A stretch of 64,000 nucleotides of DNA, taken from assembly GCA_001804705.1 (NCBI GenBank), contig MHAY01000071.1:46857-110856 (forward strand). Direction: 5' to 3'. The DNA is from Ignavibacteria bacterium RIFOXYC2_FULL_35_21 (GTDB lineage: Bacteria; Bacteroidota; Ignavibacteria; Kapaibacteriales; UBA2268). The position numbers and the translations under genes are program-made. The notes under the pieces were generated by a model. The model was not told the origin of the DNA, did no database searches, and saw only the letters and a program-made list of their open reading frames with translations. Positions 19,122 to 27,721 of the stretch are shown here, piece after piece. Positions within the stretch are counted from its first letter, which is position 1. Every line of letters begins with the position of its first letter.

Positions 19122-19796
19122 ATGCTGAAAGAAAAAATCGCAAAAGCACTAAGAGAAATATACTTTATATCTCCTTTCCGAAGATATTTCTTTTATCGCT
19201 ATCCATATATGTTCAATCCCGTCCAATTAATGTTCTTATGTCAATGTATTGAAAAGACATTGATGATAGAAGGTGATAGGCTCGAAATTGGTTGTGGCTA
19301 CGGTCATACGACTGTTTTTCTAAATAAATTCCTCGAAAGTTCAAACGCTTTAAAACCTTACTATTGCATTGACACTTTTTGTGGGTTTACAATTAAAGAC
19401 ATGCAATACGAAGAGAGTTACAGGGATAATAGTCCAAATAGGTATAAGGAAAAATTCATAATTAACAAAAAAAAGTGGGTTGATTTTACCATTAGAAGTA
19501 ATGGCCTTACTAATGTTAAGACATTTGAAGCAGATATCAATTCTTTTAATTTCGAGCAGAATAATATAAAAAAATTATCTTTTTGCCTGCTTGATGTTGA
19601 TCTTTATTTACCTATGAAAGCTGCTCTTGAAAAAGTGTATCCTTTAATGGAAACAGGTGGTATAATTATAGTTGATGATTGTATGCCACATGAGTATTTT
19701 GACGGTGCATTGCAAGCTTATAATGAATTTATTGAGAAACATAATCTTCCCAAGAAAATTGTTCATGAGCGAATAGGAGTGATAGAAAAATTATAG
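19122..19796 (+). CDS. TylF/MycF-like class I SAM-dependent methyltransferase
   Basis: This 224-residue protein has the SAM-binding motif LEIGCGYGHTTVFLNKF, and later LSFCLLDVDLYLPMKAALEKVYPLMETGGIIIVDDCMPHEYFDGA. The DxDLY...PGG-like...VDD run is characteristic of the macrocin O-methyltransferase (TylF) family, which uses Mg2+ and commonly methylates sugar hydroxyls. The acceptor here may be a polysaccharide or glycan made by the nearby glycosyltransferases, but that is inference. Confidence 0.83.
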   Translation: MLKEKIAKALREIYFISPFRRYFFYRYPYMFNPVQLMFLCQCIEKTLMIEGDRLEIGCGYGHTTVFLNKFLESSNALKPYYCIDTFCGFTIKDMQYEESYRDNSPNRYKEKFIINKKKWVDFTIRSNGLTNVKTFEADINSFNFEQNNIKKLSFCLLDVDLYLPMKAALEKVYPLMETGGIIIVDDCMPHEYFDGALQAYNEFIEKHNLPKKIVHERIGVIEKL

Positions 19797-20044
19797 GTAA
19801 GTAAATCATTAGGTAATGAATCGTGGAAAAATACATATTATTCTATCAAAAACTTTTAATAAAAACTGATTTTATATGCTAAAATCATGTATCTAATTTG
19901 AATGGTTTGCGTCTAAAAGTTTCCAAAACTCAATTCTTATTGTGTCATCATTAAAAAATTTCTAACTTCAATTATTTATATAAAAATAAATTCGAGGGAT
20001 GTTATTCATAGAGATATTGTTATTACAATAATAAAATATTTATA

Positions 20045-21337
20045 TTGAAAATATCTTTCTATAATATAGGCTGTAAAGTCAATTTTGCCGAGATGTCCGA
20101 GCTTCAGGAGCAATTCGAGAAGTTGGGTCATACAATTACTCCATTTGGCGAAGTATCTGATGCAGTGTTAATAAACACCTGCACGGTTACGAGAGAAGCC
20201 GATGCCGACTGCCGTAAGATTATCCGCCGTGCCCAAAGAATTTCACCTGAAGCTTTCATAGGCGTAATGGGATGCTATGCTCAGCTCAGAAGCGATGAAA
20301 TTTCCGCAATCGAAGGTGTGGATGCCATTTTCGGCAACGAAGAAAAGTTCCACATACCCGAGTTAATCGGTAATTTCCAAAAAAGAAACCAACTTGGATT
20401 ATATGTCGGAAAGCTCGAACATATCGAGTTTCATGGTGCCTGCTCTTCGGACAATGCCAACCATACAAGGGTGGTTCTTAAGATTCAGGATGGATGTGAT
20501 TATGTTTGTACATACTGTACAATTCCTGCCGCACGCGGTGGAAGCAGAAGCATGAAATTTGATGATTTACGGAATAAACTTTTGGAATTGAATAATACAG
20601 CCTTTTATGAAATAATTCTTTCCGGTGTCAACCTTGGCGAATACAAAGCTCCAACAGGTGAAAATTTCACCGATGTCATAAAGCTAATCGAATCTCTTGA
20701 TTTGAAGCTTAGGTTCAGGATTTCATCAATTGAACCTAATCTTGTAAAACCCGAAATATTGGATATGGTTACTCATTCAAAAAAAATGTGTCCTCATTTT
20801 CATATTCCTCTTCAGAGTGGCTCACCCGATATACTGAGACTAATGAAAAGGAGATACAATGTGGACACTTTCATAAATCTTGTTCATAATATCAAAGAAA
20901 AAATACCTGATTGCTGTATTGGTGTCGATGTAATCACAGGTTTCCCGGGTGAAACTGACGCACATTTTCAGGAAACTTACAATTTGCTCGATTCATTACC
21001 TGTTTCCTATCTTCATGCTTTCACTTACTCAAAAAGAGATGGCACTGCCGCTTCAGAATATCCCAATGAAGTACCTCATCCAATTAAGAAAGAGAGAACA
21101 CACCAGCTTAGATTGTTATCTGAAATTAAGAAGAAAGAATTTTATCTTTCACAAATCGGAAATACGAAAACCGTGATTCCTGAAGAGTATGACGAATCAA
21201 CAGGAATGTGGCAGGGCTGGACAGAGAATTATGTGAGAGTAGCTTTTAAAGGTAACAACTTAAATGGAAATATTCCTTGTCAAATCAAAATAGTATCAGT
21301 TGAAAATAATACAACAAATGGAATAGTAATATTATAA
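20045..21337 (+). CDS. mtaB: tRNA t6A37 methylthiotransferase MtaB
   Basis: This enzyme adds a methylthio group to t6A at position 37 of tRNAs, giving ms2t6A. The protein has 430 residues and starts at TTG directly before KISFYNIGCKVNFAE. The N-terminal UPF0004 domain has three Cys (IGCK, NTCTVT, GCYAQ) for the auxiliary 4Fe-4S cluster. The radical SAM motif is CDYVCTYC, in DGCDYVCTYCTIPAARGGSRS. The usual methylthiotransferase SGVNLGEY and HIPLQSGS motifs follow, and a TRAM-like region forms the C-terminus. IGCKVNFAE distinguishes MtaB from MiaB and RimO. The stop codon overlaps the convergent 21332 gene by six bases. Confidence 0.94.
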   Translation: MKISFYNIGCKVNFAEMSELQEQFEKLGHTITPFGEVSDAVLINTCTVTREADADCRKIIRRAQRISPEAFIGVMGCYAQLRSDEISAIEGVDAIFGNEEKFHIPELIGNFQKRNQLGLYVGKLEHIEFHGACSSDNANHTRVVLKIQDGCDYVCTYCTIPAARGGSRSMKFDDLRNKLLELNNTAFYEIILSGVNLGEYKAPTGENFTDVIKLIESLDLKLRFRISSIEPNLVKPEILDMVTHSKKMCPHFHIPLQSGSPDILRLMKRRYNVDTFINLVHNIKEKIPDCCIGVDVITGFPGETDAHFQETYNLLDSLPVSYLHAFTYSKRDGTAASEYPNEVPHPIKKERTHQLRLLSEIKKKEFYLSQIGNTKTVIPEEYDESTGMWQGWTENYVRVAFKGNNLNGNIPCQIKIVSVENNTTNGIVIL

Positions 21338-21577
21338 AGCTATCTTGCCAATATGTCTGGATAATTTATTTAAATGTCGCATAATAATTTTTTCATCCTT
21401 TTTTTGTAGGATGCTTTCTTTAATAGAATCAATCATAAGTTCCATCTGTAGTTTTTCCTTAGCAAGTATATACATGGCTTTGAATTCGGGGTTATCTAGC
21501 ATTTTATCTCTATACTCTTCATAATTTGTTTTACGAAGATTTCTATTATTTTTTGGGGGTGTTGTAATTGTTCTCAT
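21332..21577 (-). CDS. Small hypothetical protein, last gene of the PIN-toxin operon
   Basis: The likely start is the ATG at 21575-21577 (MRTITTPPKNN), although an upstream ATG at 21595 would add six residues. The roughly 80-residue product is mainly helical (DKMLDNPEFKAMYILAKEKLQMELMIDSIKESI) with a basic C-terminus. It overlaps the previous gene by about 32 bp, so it is translationally linked to it. I do not recognise the family. A helical DNA-binding or antitoxin role would fit the context but is not shown. Confidence 0.5.
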   Translation of the reverse strand: MRTITTPPKNNRNLRKTNYEEYRDKMLDNPEFKAMYILAKEKLQMELMIDSIKESILQKKDEKIIMRHLNKLSRHIGKIAL

Positions 21578-21812
21578 TATCGCCATCTCGAACAAACTTT
21601 AAAGTGTTTTCACTGGTGTAAACAACATGAGAATTAATCGTTTTTGCAGCTCGTTCGGGTGCTGACCTGAAGTATTCGATTAATTCATTTTCATCCATGC
21701 CAACTGTATCTAAATACACCTGTTTTTTCCATTCTCTGACTTCGTTCAATGATATTGAAGAATCAATATCATTCGTTTTTGGATTATCACTTTCCATTAT
21801 CTTTTTCTCCAA
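21546..21812 (-). CDS. Probable antitoxin-like small protein of the PIN-domain module
   Basis: This 88-residue protein contains SLNEVREWKKQVYLDTVGMDENELIEYFRSAPERAAK, a pattern (short helix with WK, then a helix with EYF/IR) seen in small proteins encoded beside PIN-domain toxins in Chlorobi, cyanobacteria and Bacteroidota. It overlaps the PIN gene by 26 bp and the next small gene too. Its position downstream of the toxin is unusual, because most antitoxin genes come first. The antitoxin role is inferred from context. Confidence 0.6.
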   Translation of the reverse strand: MEKKIMESDNPKTNDIDSSISLNEVREWKKQVYLDTVGMDENELIEYFRSAPERAAKTINSHVVYTSENTLKFVRDGDNENNYNTPKK

Positions 21813-22275
21813 TTAAATTCGATGGATTTAGTAAAGTTATTGGATAAAAATATCCTTCTTTTTCATTAACGAGTCTGACTTGAATTTGTTTTTTAAAATT
21901 AGCAATATGTTTAATGTTCCATGATAATAAGATATCAATTTTATTTATTGTTACAACTGCTATATGTCTTGCATCATTGATTGATTGAGGTGGAAGAATT
22001 TTATCTTCGATATATTTATTTGCTAATCTATATACTTCATCATCTATTTGTAATCTGAAAAATTTTCTTTCATTAATTGCAATTAGAAGTTTTTCCTTTT
22101 TTATTAAATCTTTTGTTTTATTGATTTCTTCAAAAACTATATTTGAAATATAAATATCATAGTCATCAATGTAGTCATTAAAAAACTGTATTGTAATATC
22201 ACGATAAGCTGGAGAATCGTCAGCATAAAGAAAATTTATTATTGATGTATCCAAATATACTGATGGTTTCTTCAT
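21787..22275 (-). CDS. PIN-domain ribonuclease, VapC-like putative toxin
   Basis: This 162-residue protein has the PIN-domain acidic residues: Asp in VYLDTSIINFLYAD near the N-terminus, a central Glu (VFEEINKT), Asp in INDARHIAVVTI, and DILLSWNIKHIANF near the C-terminus. PIN enzymes of this type cut RNA with Mg2+ or Mn2+, and many are toxins held by a partner protein. It is the first gene of a three-gene overlapping run ending at 21332. It starts 3 bp after the BshC stop, so it may share that transcript. Confidence 0.85.
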   Translation of the reverse strand: MKKPSVYLDTSIINFLYADDSPAYRDITIQFFNDYIDDYDIYISNIVFEEINKTKDLIKKEKLLIAINERKFFRLQIDDEVYRLANKYIEDKILPPQSINDARHIAVVTINKIDILLSWNIKHIANFKKQIQVRLVNEKEGYFYPITLLNPSNLIGEKDNGK

Positions 22276-22278
22276 TAT

Positions 22279-23919
22279 TTAATTGCCCATTTTCAAATAA
22301 TAATGCTTATTAGCTTCTTCCTTTGTCAAATCATCAATCAGCTTCAAAAATTGTTCTTCTCCCATAACATTCATATAATTTATTGCTGAATACATTCTCT
22401 CCTGCATCGTACCTTCAGGAAAAAAGTAATTTGATGCTTGTTTGTATTTGTCATATATTATCTGGTTGACTCTTTTCTGGGCGGAGTTTATTTTTTTCTC
22501 TAACCAAACAAGGTTTGCGAGGCTTTTATGGCAGGCTGATGCTCCTGTCCTGATTAATGTTGCATCAATCTTTGACGTTACTGTCATTATCTCTTCATAA
22601 TTATCTTTGATTTGCTCCCTTGCTTTCTCAAATACTTTTTCAATCTCTTTGTCAAATAAAATATTTTTCAGGCTTTTTTCTATTTCATTAAATTTCCTTG
22701 TAAAGTAGTTTGGTTCAAGTTTTTGCTTTTCGAGAAATCTCAACATGTGATTATCAATTAATGTCGCTGAATGTCTCGGTAGAAAAGCAGGCATTGGCAC
22801 ATCAAAATATTCATACAGTTCTTTTATCTGTCCCGAATATCCGATTTCACTCGGCCCTCCTATGTATGAGGCTGTTGGGAGAATATAATCCTGAAAAACA
22901 GGGCGAAGCAAAACGGCGGGTGAAAATAGATGCGGTTCATTATCAGCTATTTTGCGAAGTTCTTCTATGCTGAATAGATTTGAGCCACACTCGAATTTAT
23001 TATTATCATCTTTTGATTTAACAATTTTATATCTCTGATTGCTTTCATGTAAAAAAACATTTATTTCAAATGATTTTGCCTGTATATGATATCCATTATT
23101 TTCAATTTTTCCATTTACTTCCTGAATGATTTGTTGTGTTTGTCCAACATTTTCCAGTTCTTTCAAGATTAATTCTTTGAATAAACCGCTCTTCCTTGCT
23201 TCAGAAGCTTTAATGAATAGTAATCCTTTATCTCCAAACCAGCTATTAAGAAGCTTGATAAAGGCATCATTCCAATTTTTGTCCGGCTTATATTTGCCTT
23301 TAATTTTTTCGATAATTTCTTGTTTAAATTTCTCATCTGGCAGTATTAATGACAGTTCATCAAGTGTTTTTAAAATGGATTTATCTAATTTTCGTTCGGA
23401 AATACAAGTCCTGTCCTGCTTTGATATGCCTTCCATACAGGACAAATGTCTTAAATCATAATCGGCATTATAAACCGTAGCATGTGATGCTTCCAAATTA
23501 TCATGGTCATTGTCTTCAATCCAGAATACAGGTACAAACCTGAAACCAGTAAATATTTTATTTAATTTTTCAGCAAGATTAATCGCTGTTGAAATTTTAA
23601 TCAGGGTGTATAATGGACCTCCCAGAAACCCAACTTGCTGCCCTGTAACTATTGCAAGAGTTTTCTCATTGGTTAAAAGTTCAAGATTTTGCTTCTGGCT
23701 CATGTTTAACTCAATAGAATGAGTTGAATTTTCAATTATAGATTTTATTTGCTTTCTATTTTTATATTTTCCAGTGATTGTTTTAAAATATGAACCATCT
23801 TCAAATATTTTTGTATTACCTGGAAATCTTTCATCAAAGAAATGATTGTGGTTAATAAAATCACAAAAAAGCTTGGAAAAGCCCGGCAGTTTATTGAATT
23901 CGTATGAATACAAAATCAT
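22279..23919 (-). CDS. bshC: Bacillithiol synthase BshC (cysteine-adding enzyme)
   Basis: BshC is the putative last enzyme of bacillithiol synthesis, joining Cys to GlcN-malate. I chose the ATG at 23917-23919 (MILYSYEFNKLPGFSKLF), because the longer frame starts at a TTG and adds only ten unrelated residues. The Rossmann-like core carries LAIVTGQQVGFLGGPLYTLIKISTAI, FVPVFWIEDNDHDNLEA and YIGGPSEIGYSGQIKELYEYF, all BshC hallmarks. A long C-terminal coiled coil follows (about 400-530). Low-molecular-weight bacillithiol-type thiols are known in Chlorobi and Bacteroidota. bshA and bshB are not in the window. Confidence 0.95.
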   Translation of the reverse strand: MILYSYEFNKLPGFSKLFCDFINHNHFFDERFPGNTKIFEDGSYFKTITGKYKNRKQIKSIIENSTHSIELNMSQKQNLELLTNEKTLAIVTGQQVGFLGGPLYTLIKISTAINLAEKLNKIFTGFRFVPVFWIEDNDHDNLEASHATVYNADYDLRHLSCMEGISKQDRTCISERKLDKSILKTLDELSLILPDEKFKQEIIEKIKGKYKPDKNWNDAFIKLLNSWFGDKGLLFIKASEARKSGLFKELILKELENVGQTQQIIQEVNGKIENNGYHIQAKSFEINVFLHESNQRYKIVKSKDDNNKFECGSNLFSIEELRKIADNEPHLFSPAVLLRPVFQDYILPTASYIGGPSEIGYSGQIKELYEYFDVPMPAFLPRHSATLIDNHMLRFLEKQKLEPNYFTRKFNEIEKSLKNILFDKEIEKVFEKAREQIKDNYEEIMTVTSKIDATLIRTGASACHKSLANLVWLEKKINSAQKRVNQIIYDKYKQASNYFFPEGTMQERMYSAINYMNVMGEEQFLKLIDDLTKEEANKHYYLKMGN

Positions 23920-23953
23920 ATTAAATAACGTAGTGAAATTAAATAACAAAAAT

Positions 23954-23990
23954 AAAAAAAAGGCGGATAATATTTTACCCGCCTTTTTTA
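23954..23990 (-). terminator. Intrinsic terminator after the 24007 gene
   Basis: Stem GGCGGATAA / TTACCCGCC (one mismatch) is flanked by A and T runs, so it reads as a terminator on either strand. The gene that ends just upstream on the minus strand is the T9SS cargo protein at 24007, and bshC starts immediately after it. Confidence 0.8.
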
Positions 23991-24006
23991 AAAATTAAAT
24001 AAATTA

Positions 24007-25362
24007 TTATCTGACAACAGTTAATACTTTTGATAAAGTAGTTGTACCTGCTTGTAATGTGTATATATATGAACCTTGCGGTAGTGTGCTTGTATTTAGA
24101 GTAGCACTATATGTTCCCGGGTTCAGAGTTTTATTAATCAATTCAGCAACTAATTCTCCTGTTAAGTTATAAACACTTAAATTTACAAACTCAGGATTAT
24201 AGGTAGAAAATTTAATATCTGTGTTATCATCAGCAGGATTTGGTGCATTTTGTTCAAGATTAAATTGAGCAGGTATATTCGATTCCTCAGCAACATTATC
24301 AGGAGCATCGTAAACGCCAAAGAATGTTATATTATAATCCTGCATTAAAGGCATACCGGCAAGACCTGGCCATTTTATCCTGTACTCACCTCCAGGTCCC
24401 CATGGATCTCCAACATCTCCAAAATACCCATACCGATATGGGAGCCATACTGAATCTTCATCACTTCCGGTTTTTCTTGTTATGCAATAACCATAAGTAT
24501 AATAACGGGATGGAATCCCAAATTCTAAATGAGCAGGAAATATGACTGAATCTTTGTTAACATTTACTTCGGGATTAAATATTAATAAACCAAAACTCTG
24601 TCCTTGAGGAATATGAAGTGGGGGACTAAAAAAAAGTTGAAGATATCTATATCTGTCAGTGTTATTTCCATTTGCATCTTTTTCCCATCGATTATTAATA
24701 GAATCAGTTGATATAGTAACAACTTGTCCTTCAAGCATTGTAGTGTATGATTTATCATCATTTAAGTCAAATAACATAGCAGTTCTATTCTCTACTTGCC
24801 TCAAAGCATTCGTATCATTCAAATCAATTTTGTTATATAGAATTGGCATACAGTATAGTTCACTTGTTCTTGGTCTCCATTCTTTCCTGACAAATAAGTC
24901 TATCCAAATAGTGTCAATATCAAAATAACCTGGCAATGGAGGAATAAATTGAGCAATTCCATGAATAACTCCTGGACTTGTAGGAGCTGGAGCAAATGTA
25001 GTTGGGAAATAGGATAATGCTGCTAAAGTTCTTTCTTTGTTAGGATTAGCAGGGTCATAAGCTGGATATCCATAACTTGAATCATCATCTTGATGAAAAC
25101 TACCCGTTCTGACAAGATTAAAGGATACCCTCTGAGGACTTAATACTAAAAATTCAGGCAATGTTGATTTTGATTCACCCGAAATTCCATAATCAACTGG
25201 TGTTTTAGAAATATCCGTCGTGCTGATATTATTTATGACCGAAGATGAGACTGTTTTTATTTCCTTTTGAATTGTATTGAAATAAATTCTATTTTGCTTC
25301 GCTAATCCCGTACTTGAAAAAAGTACCATTATTGCTAAAAGTGCGTAAATTAATCTTTTCAT
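24007..25362 (-). CDS. Secreted protein with type IX secretion C-terminal sorting domain
   Basis: This 451-residue protein has a signal peptide (KRLIYALLAIMVLFSSTGLAK) and a ribosome site AAGGAG before the start. The large middle part is all-beta and has no motif I recognise; it is rich in Pro/Tyr/Trp (PRTSELYCMPILYN, YRYLQLFFSPPLHIPQGQSFG). The C-terminus is a T9SS sorting domain: FNLEQNAPNPADDNTDIKF, LSVYNLTGELVAELIN, LPQGSYIYTLQAGTTTLSKVLTVVR. It is predicted to be exported and attached at the cell surface. It is transcribed alone, with a terminator behind it. Confidence 0.83.
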   Translation of the reverse strand: MKRLIYALLAIMVLFSSTGLAKQNRIYFNTIQKEIKTVSSSVINNISTTDISKTPVDYGISGESKSTLPEFLVLSPQRVSFNLVRTGSFHQDDDSSYGYPAYDPANPNKERTLAALSYFPTTFAPAPTSPGVIHGIAQFIPPLPGYFDIDTIWIDLFVRKEWRPRTSELYCMPILYNKIDLNDTNALRQVENRTAMLFDLNDDKSYTTMLEGQVVTISTDSINNRWEKDANGNNTDRYRYLQLFFSPPLHIPQGQSFGLLIFNPEVNVNKDSVIFPAHLEFGIPSRYYTYGYCITRKTGSDEDSVWLPYRYGYFGDVGDPWGPGGEYRIKWPGLAGMPLMQDYNITFFGVYDAPDNVAEESNIPAQFNLEQNAPNPADDNTDIKFSTYNPEFVNLSVYNLTGELVAELINKTLNPGTYSATLNTSTLPQGSYIYTLQAGTTTLSKVLTVVR

Positions 25363-25569
25363 TTGAATCTCCTTAAAATTAATAAATATGATTTTCTTTT
25401 AATTAAATATAAAGACGCATTAAATACAAAAAAAGTTACTACGTGTAATTTTTTATTATTTACCAAAAAACAAAAATAACAAAAAAATTATTATTTTTAA
25501 TAATAACAATGATTTGTGTCCAGATTCGTTGAATTGGTTTTATTTTTGAAAATTTATATTAGGATTGTG

Positions 25570-26661
25570 ATGAGCGATTTAATTACAGAAGATATTTTAA
25601 AACAGGAACTTGGCGGTATTTCCGACCCTGACTTGGGGCTGACCTTATACGACCTCGATGCTATAAAAAAAATCAAAATTGACAATAATTTAATTGAAGT
25701 TTTCCTTGAACTTATTCAACCGATTCAATGGTCTGTTCAAAAAATCAATGATGCATGTGTCAATGTTCTCGGCAGTATAGCCCCAGGATATGAGAGTGAA
25801 ATTTCCTTTTCCGAAAAACCTGTAAATAATTCAGACAGGCAAATTCTGAAAAACGTTAAGAATATTATTGCTGTTGCATCTGGTAAAGGTGGTGTTGGCA
25901 AGTCTGCAGTAACCTCAAACCTTGCCGGTGCCTTATCCCTTATGGGAGCTAAGGTTGGTGTCCTGGATGGAGATGTCTATGGTCCCAGTCAGCCGACAAT
26001 GTTTGGATTGGAAAAACAACCCATCAATGCTGTTGAGTCTCCTGATGGGAAAATCATAGCTTATCCAAACGAAAAATACGATATAAAAGTAGCTTCGATG
26101 GGATTTATATTGGACAGGGATGAAGCGGCAATTGTGCGAGGACCAATGCTGGCAGGCTATTTCTCGATGCTGTTCGAGCAGATTGAATGGGGACCTTTGG
26201 ATTTCCTTTTGTTCGACCTTCCTCCCGGCACCGGTGATATTCAATTAACACTGACACAGAAAATTCCATTGACAGGAGCAGTGATTGTTACTACACCACA
26301 GGAAATATCACTTGCCGATGTCCGCAGAAGTATTGCAATGTTCCGCAGGGTTAATGTTGATATACTCGGCATAATTGAAAATATGAGCTATTTCACTCCT
26401 CCCGATATGCCCGATAAAAAGTATCATATTTTCGGACAAGGCGGGGGCAAAACTGTTGCAAAGGAGAATGAAATTAATTTTCTCGGCGAAGTGCCTCTCG
26501 ACATACGGATGAGAGAAGGCAACGACAGCGGCAAACCTATTGTGTTTGAAAACAATGCACAAGCCGGGGTTTTCAAAAATATAACATCTCAGCTTGTTAC
26601 TGAAGTTCGCCGCCTTAATTATTCCAAATTGGAATTGGTTGAGACACAAATATCAATTTAA
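25570..26661 (+). CDS. Mrp/NBP35-family Fe-S cluster carrier ATPase
   Basis: The ATG at 25570 (MSDLITEDIL) is preferred over a GTG at 25516 because it follows AGGA and begins the conserved part. The product has an N-terminal MIP18/DUF59 domain (about 1-85), then a deviant P-loop (VASGKGGVGKSAVTSNLAG), DGDVYGPSQPTM, LPPGTGDIQLTL and ENMSYFTP. Homologues bind and transfer 4Fe-4S clusters. The CPxC motif that bridges the cluster in many Mrp proteins is missing (MSYFTPPDMPDKKYHIFG), as is usual in Bacteroidota. An Nfu-type scaffold gene follows after 8 bp. Confidence 0.92.
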   Translation: MSDLITEDILKQELGGISDPDLGLTLYDLDAIKKIKIDNNLIEVFLELIQPIQWSVQKINDACVNVLGSIAPGYESEISFSEKPVNNSDRQILKNVKNIIAVASGKGGVGKSAVTSNLAGALSLMGAKVGVLDGDVYGPSQPTMFGLEKQPINAVESPDGKIIAYPNEKYDIKVASMGFILDRDEAAIVRGPMLAGYFSMLFEQIEWGPLDFLLFDLPPGTGDIQLTLTQKIPLTGAVIVTTPQEISLADVRRSIAMFRRVNVDILGIIENMSYFTPPDMPDKKYHIFGQGGGKTVAKENEINFLGEVPLDIRMREGNDSGKPIVFENNAQAGVFKNITSQLVTEVRRLNYSKLELVETQISI

Positions 26662-26669
26662 TTTTTATT

Positions 26670-26906
26670 ATGCAAAGCCTCGAAAATAGGGTTATTGAGC
26701 TTATGCAAACCTTACGTCCTTACCTTCAGGAAGACGAAGGCGATATCGAATTTGTCAGATTTGAAGATGAAACATCAGTTCTTGAAGTTAGATTTCTTGG
26801 TAATTGCAAAACCTGCCCATTATCGGCAATGACACTGAGAGCCGGCATCGAAAGATACCTCCTTGCCCGAATTCCTGAGATAAGAAGAGTGGAATCAGTC
26901 CCCTGA
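26670..26906 (+). CDS. NifU C-terminal (Nfu) domain Fe-S scaffold protein
   Basis: This 78-residue protein is just an Nfu domain: RVIELMQTLRPYLQEDEGDIEFVRFEDETSVLEVRFLGNCKTCPLSAMTLRAGIER. The CxxC in GNCKTCPLS binds the cluster at the interface of a dimer. In most family members LxxIRPxLxxDGGD precedes the motif; here the sequence is LRPYLQEDEGD. It lies 8 bp after the Mrp ATPase gene, so the two likely act as scaffold and carrier in the same step of Fe-S assembly. Confidence 0.93.
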   Translation: MQSLENRVIELMQTLRPYLQEDEGDIEFVRFEDETSVLEVRFLGNCKTCPLSAMTLRAGIERYLLARIPEIRRVESVP

Positions 26907-26998
26907 AATTTTTATTTAAGTCATTCTGTACAACAGGTCAACGACGTTTTGTAAAACGATCATATGATAGAACAAATTATGTGATTTAATTCTTTAAT

Positions 26999-27130
26999 GA
27001 ATAGCCACTATCTTTAGATAGTGGAGGTTGATTACCTCCGAATCCCGACTTTAGTCACTAATTTTTTTTATGTGATAAATCACGATATATGGTGCAATTT
27101 ATTCCCACTATTTAAAAATAGTGGCTATTC
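26999..27130. repeat. REPIN-like element, copy 2
   Basis: This is the second copy of the element at 4977-5105, in the same orientation, starting GAATAGCCACTAT and ending ATAGTGGCTATTC. The two terminal hairpins are identical to those of copy 1, and the centre is similar (GACTTTAGTCACTA, GATAAATC). It lies in the gap between the Nfu gene and tRNA-Val. Copies differ mainly in the loop between the hairpins, as expected of a mobile non-coding element. Confidence 0.8.
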
Positions 27131-27223
27131 ATCTTGCATACAATAATTGTGTCATAAAAAAAGAACAAAACTACTCAAATTTTTTTAACTGCCATCTTTA
27201 TCTTAATTTTGTAATTCTATTCC

Positions 27224-27298
27224 GGGCAGATAGTTCAGCTGGTATAGAACGCCTGCCTTACAAGCAGGAGGTCGGGGGTTCGACTCCCTCTCTGCCCA
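27224..27298 (+). tRNA. tRNA-Val (anticodon TAC)
   Basis: A full cloverleaf is readable. The acceptor stem is GGGCAGA / TCTGCCC, with a D-arm around GTTCAGCTGGTATAGAAC. The anticodon stem is CCTGC / GCAGG with loop CTTACAA (anticodon TAC at 27259-27261), and the T-arm is GGGGGTTCGACTCCCTC. The CCA end is not encoded. It is the first of two tRNA genes separated by a four-helix-bundle gene. Confidence 0.95.
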
Positions 27299-27305
27299 CA
27301 CGAAG

Positions 27306-27350
27306 TAATTACGAATTACGAATTAGGAATTACGAATTAGGAATTACGAG
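27306..27350. repeat. AATTACGAATT-type repeat, left flank of the S23/IVP gene
   Basis: The words AATTACGAATTACG, AATTAGGAATTACG and AATTAGGAATTACG are repeated head to tail immediately before the four-helix-bundle gene. The inverted form follows that gene at 27713-27744. A third, gene-less copy of the right-hand word lies at 47799-47831. Confidence 0.75.
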
Positions 27351-27358
27351 TTAAGGAA

Positions 27359-27721
27359 GTGAAGCAAAATAATATAATACAAGAGAAGAGTTTTAAATTT
27401 GCTTTGAGGATTATCAAACTCACTAATTTCCTGAGAGAAAAGAAAAATGAGTTCGTTCTTTCAAAACAACTTTTTAGATGTGGTACTTCAATTGGAGCAA
27501 ATGTTGAAGAAGCTATCGGTGCATTTAGTACTCCTGATTTTATATCAAAAATGACAATCGCATACAAAGAAGCAAGAGAAACAAATTATTGGATAAGACT
27601 ACTAAAGGAATCAGGTTTGCTTACCGAGAAACAAGCTGATTCTCTTTTAGCTGATTGTGAAGAAATCCTGAAAATCATAGGTTCTATCCAAAAAACAGTA
27701 AAGGGAAAATTAAATTCGTAA
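27359..27721 (+). CDS. Four-helix-bundle protein of the S23 / rRNA intervening-sequence (IVP) family
   Basis: This 120-residue protein starts at GTG next to AAGGAAG. It shows the family pattern: FALRIIKLTNFLREKKNEFVLSKQLFRCGTSIGANVEEA, SKMTIAYKEARETNYWIRLLKESG, with four long helices and no catalytic motif. Relatives are encoded inside intervening sequences of 23S rRNA genes and as stand-alone genes in Bacteroidota. Their biochemical role is unclear. Here the gene lies between two tRNA genes with inverted AATTACG/CGTAATT repeats at both ends. Its stop codon and last two residues are encoded by the right-hand repeat, which suggests the cassette moves as a unit. Confidence 0.87.
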   Translation: MKQNNIIQEKSFKFALRIIKLTNFLREKKNEFVLSKQLFRCGTSIGANVEEAIGAFSTPDFISKMTIAYKEARETNYWIRLLKESGLLTEKQADSLLADCEEILKIIGSIQKTVKGKLNS

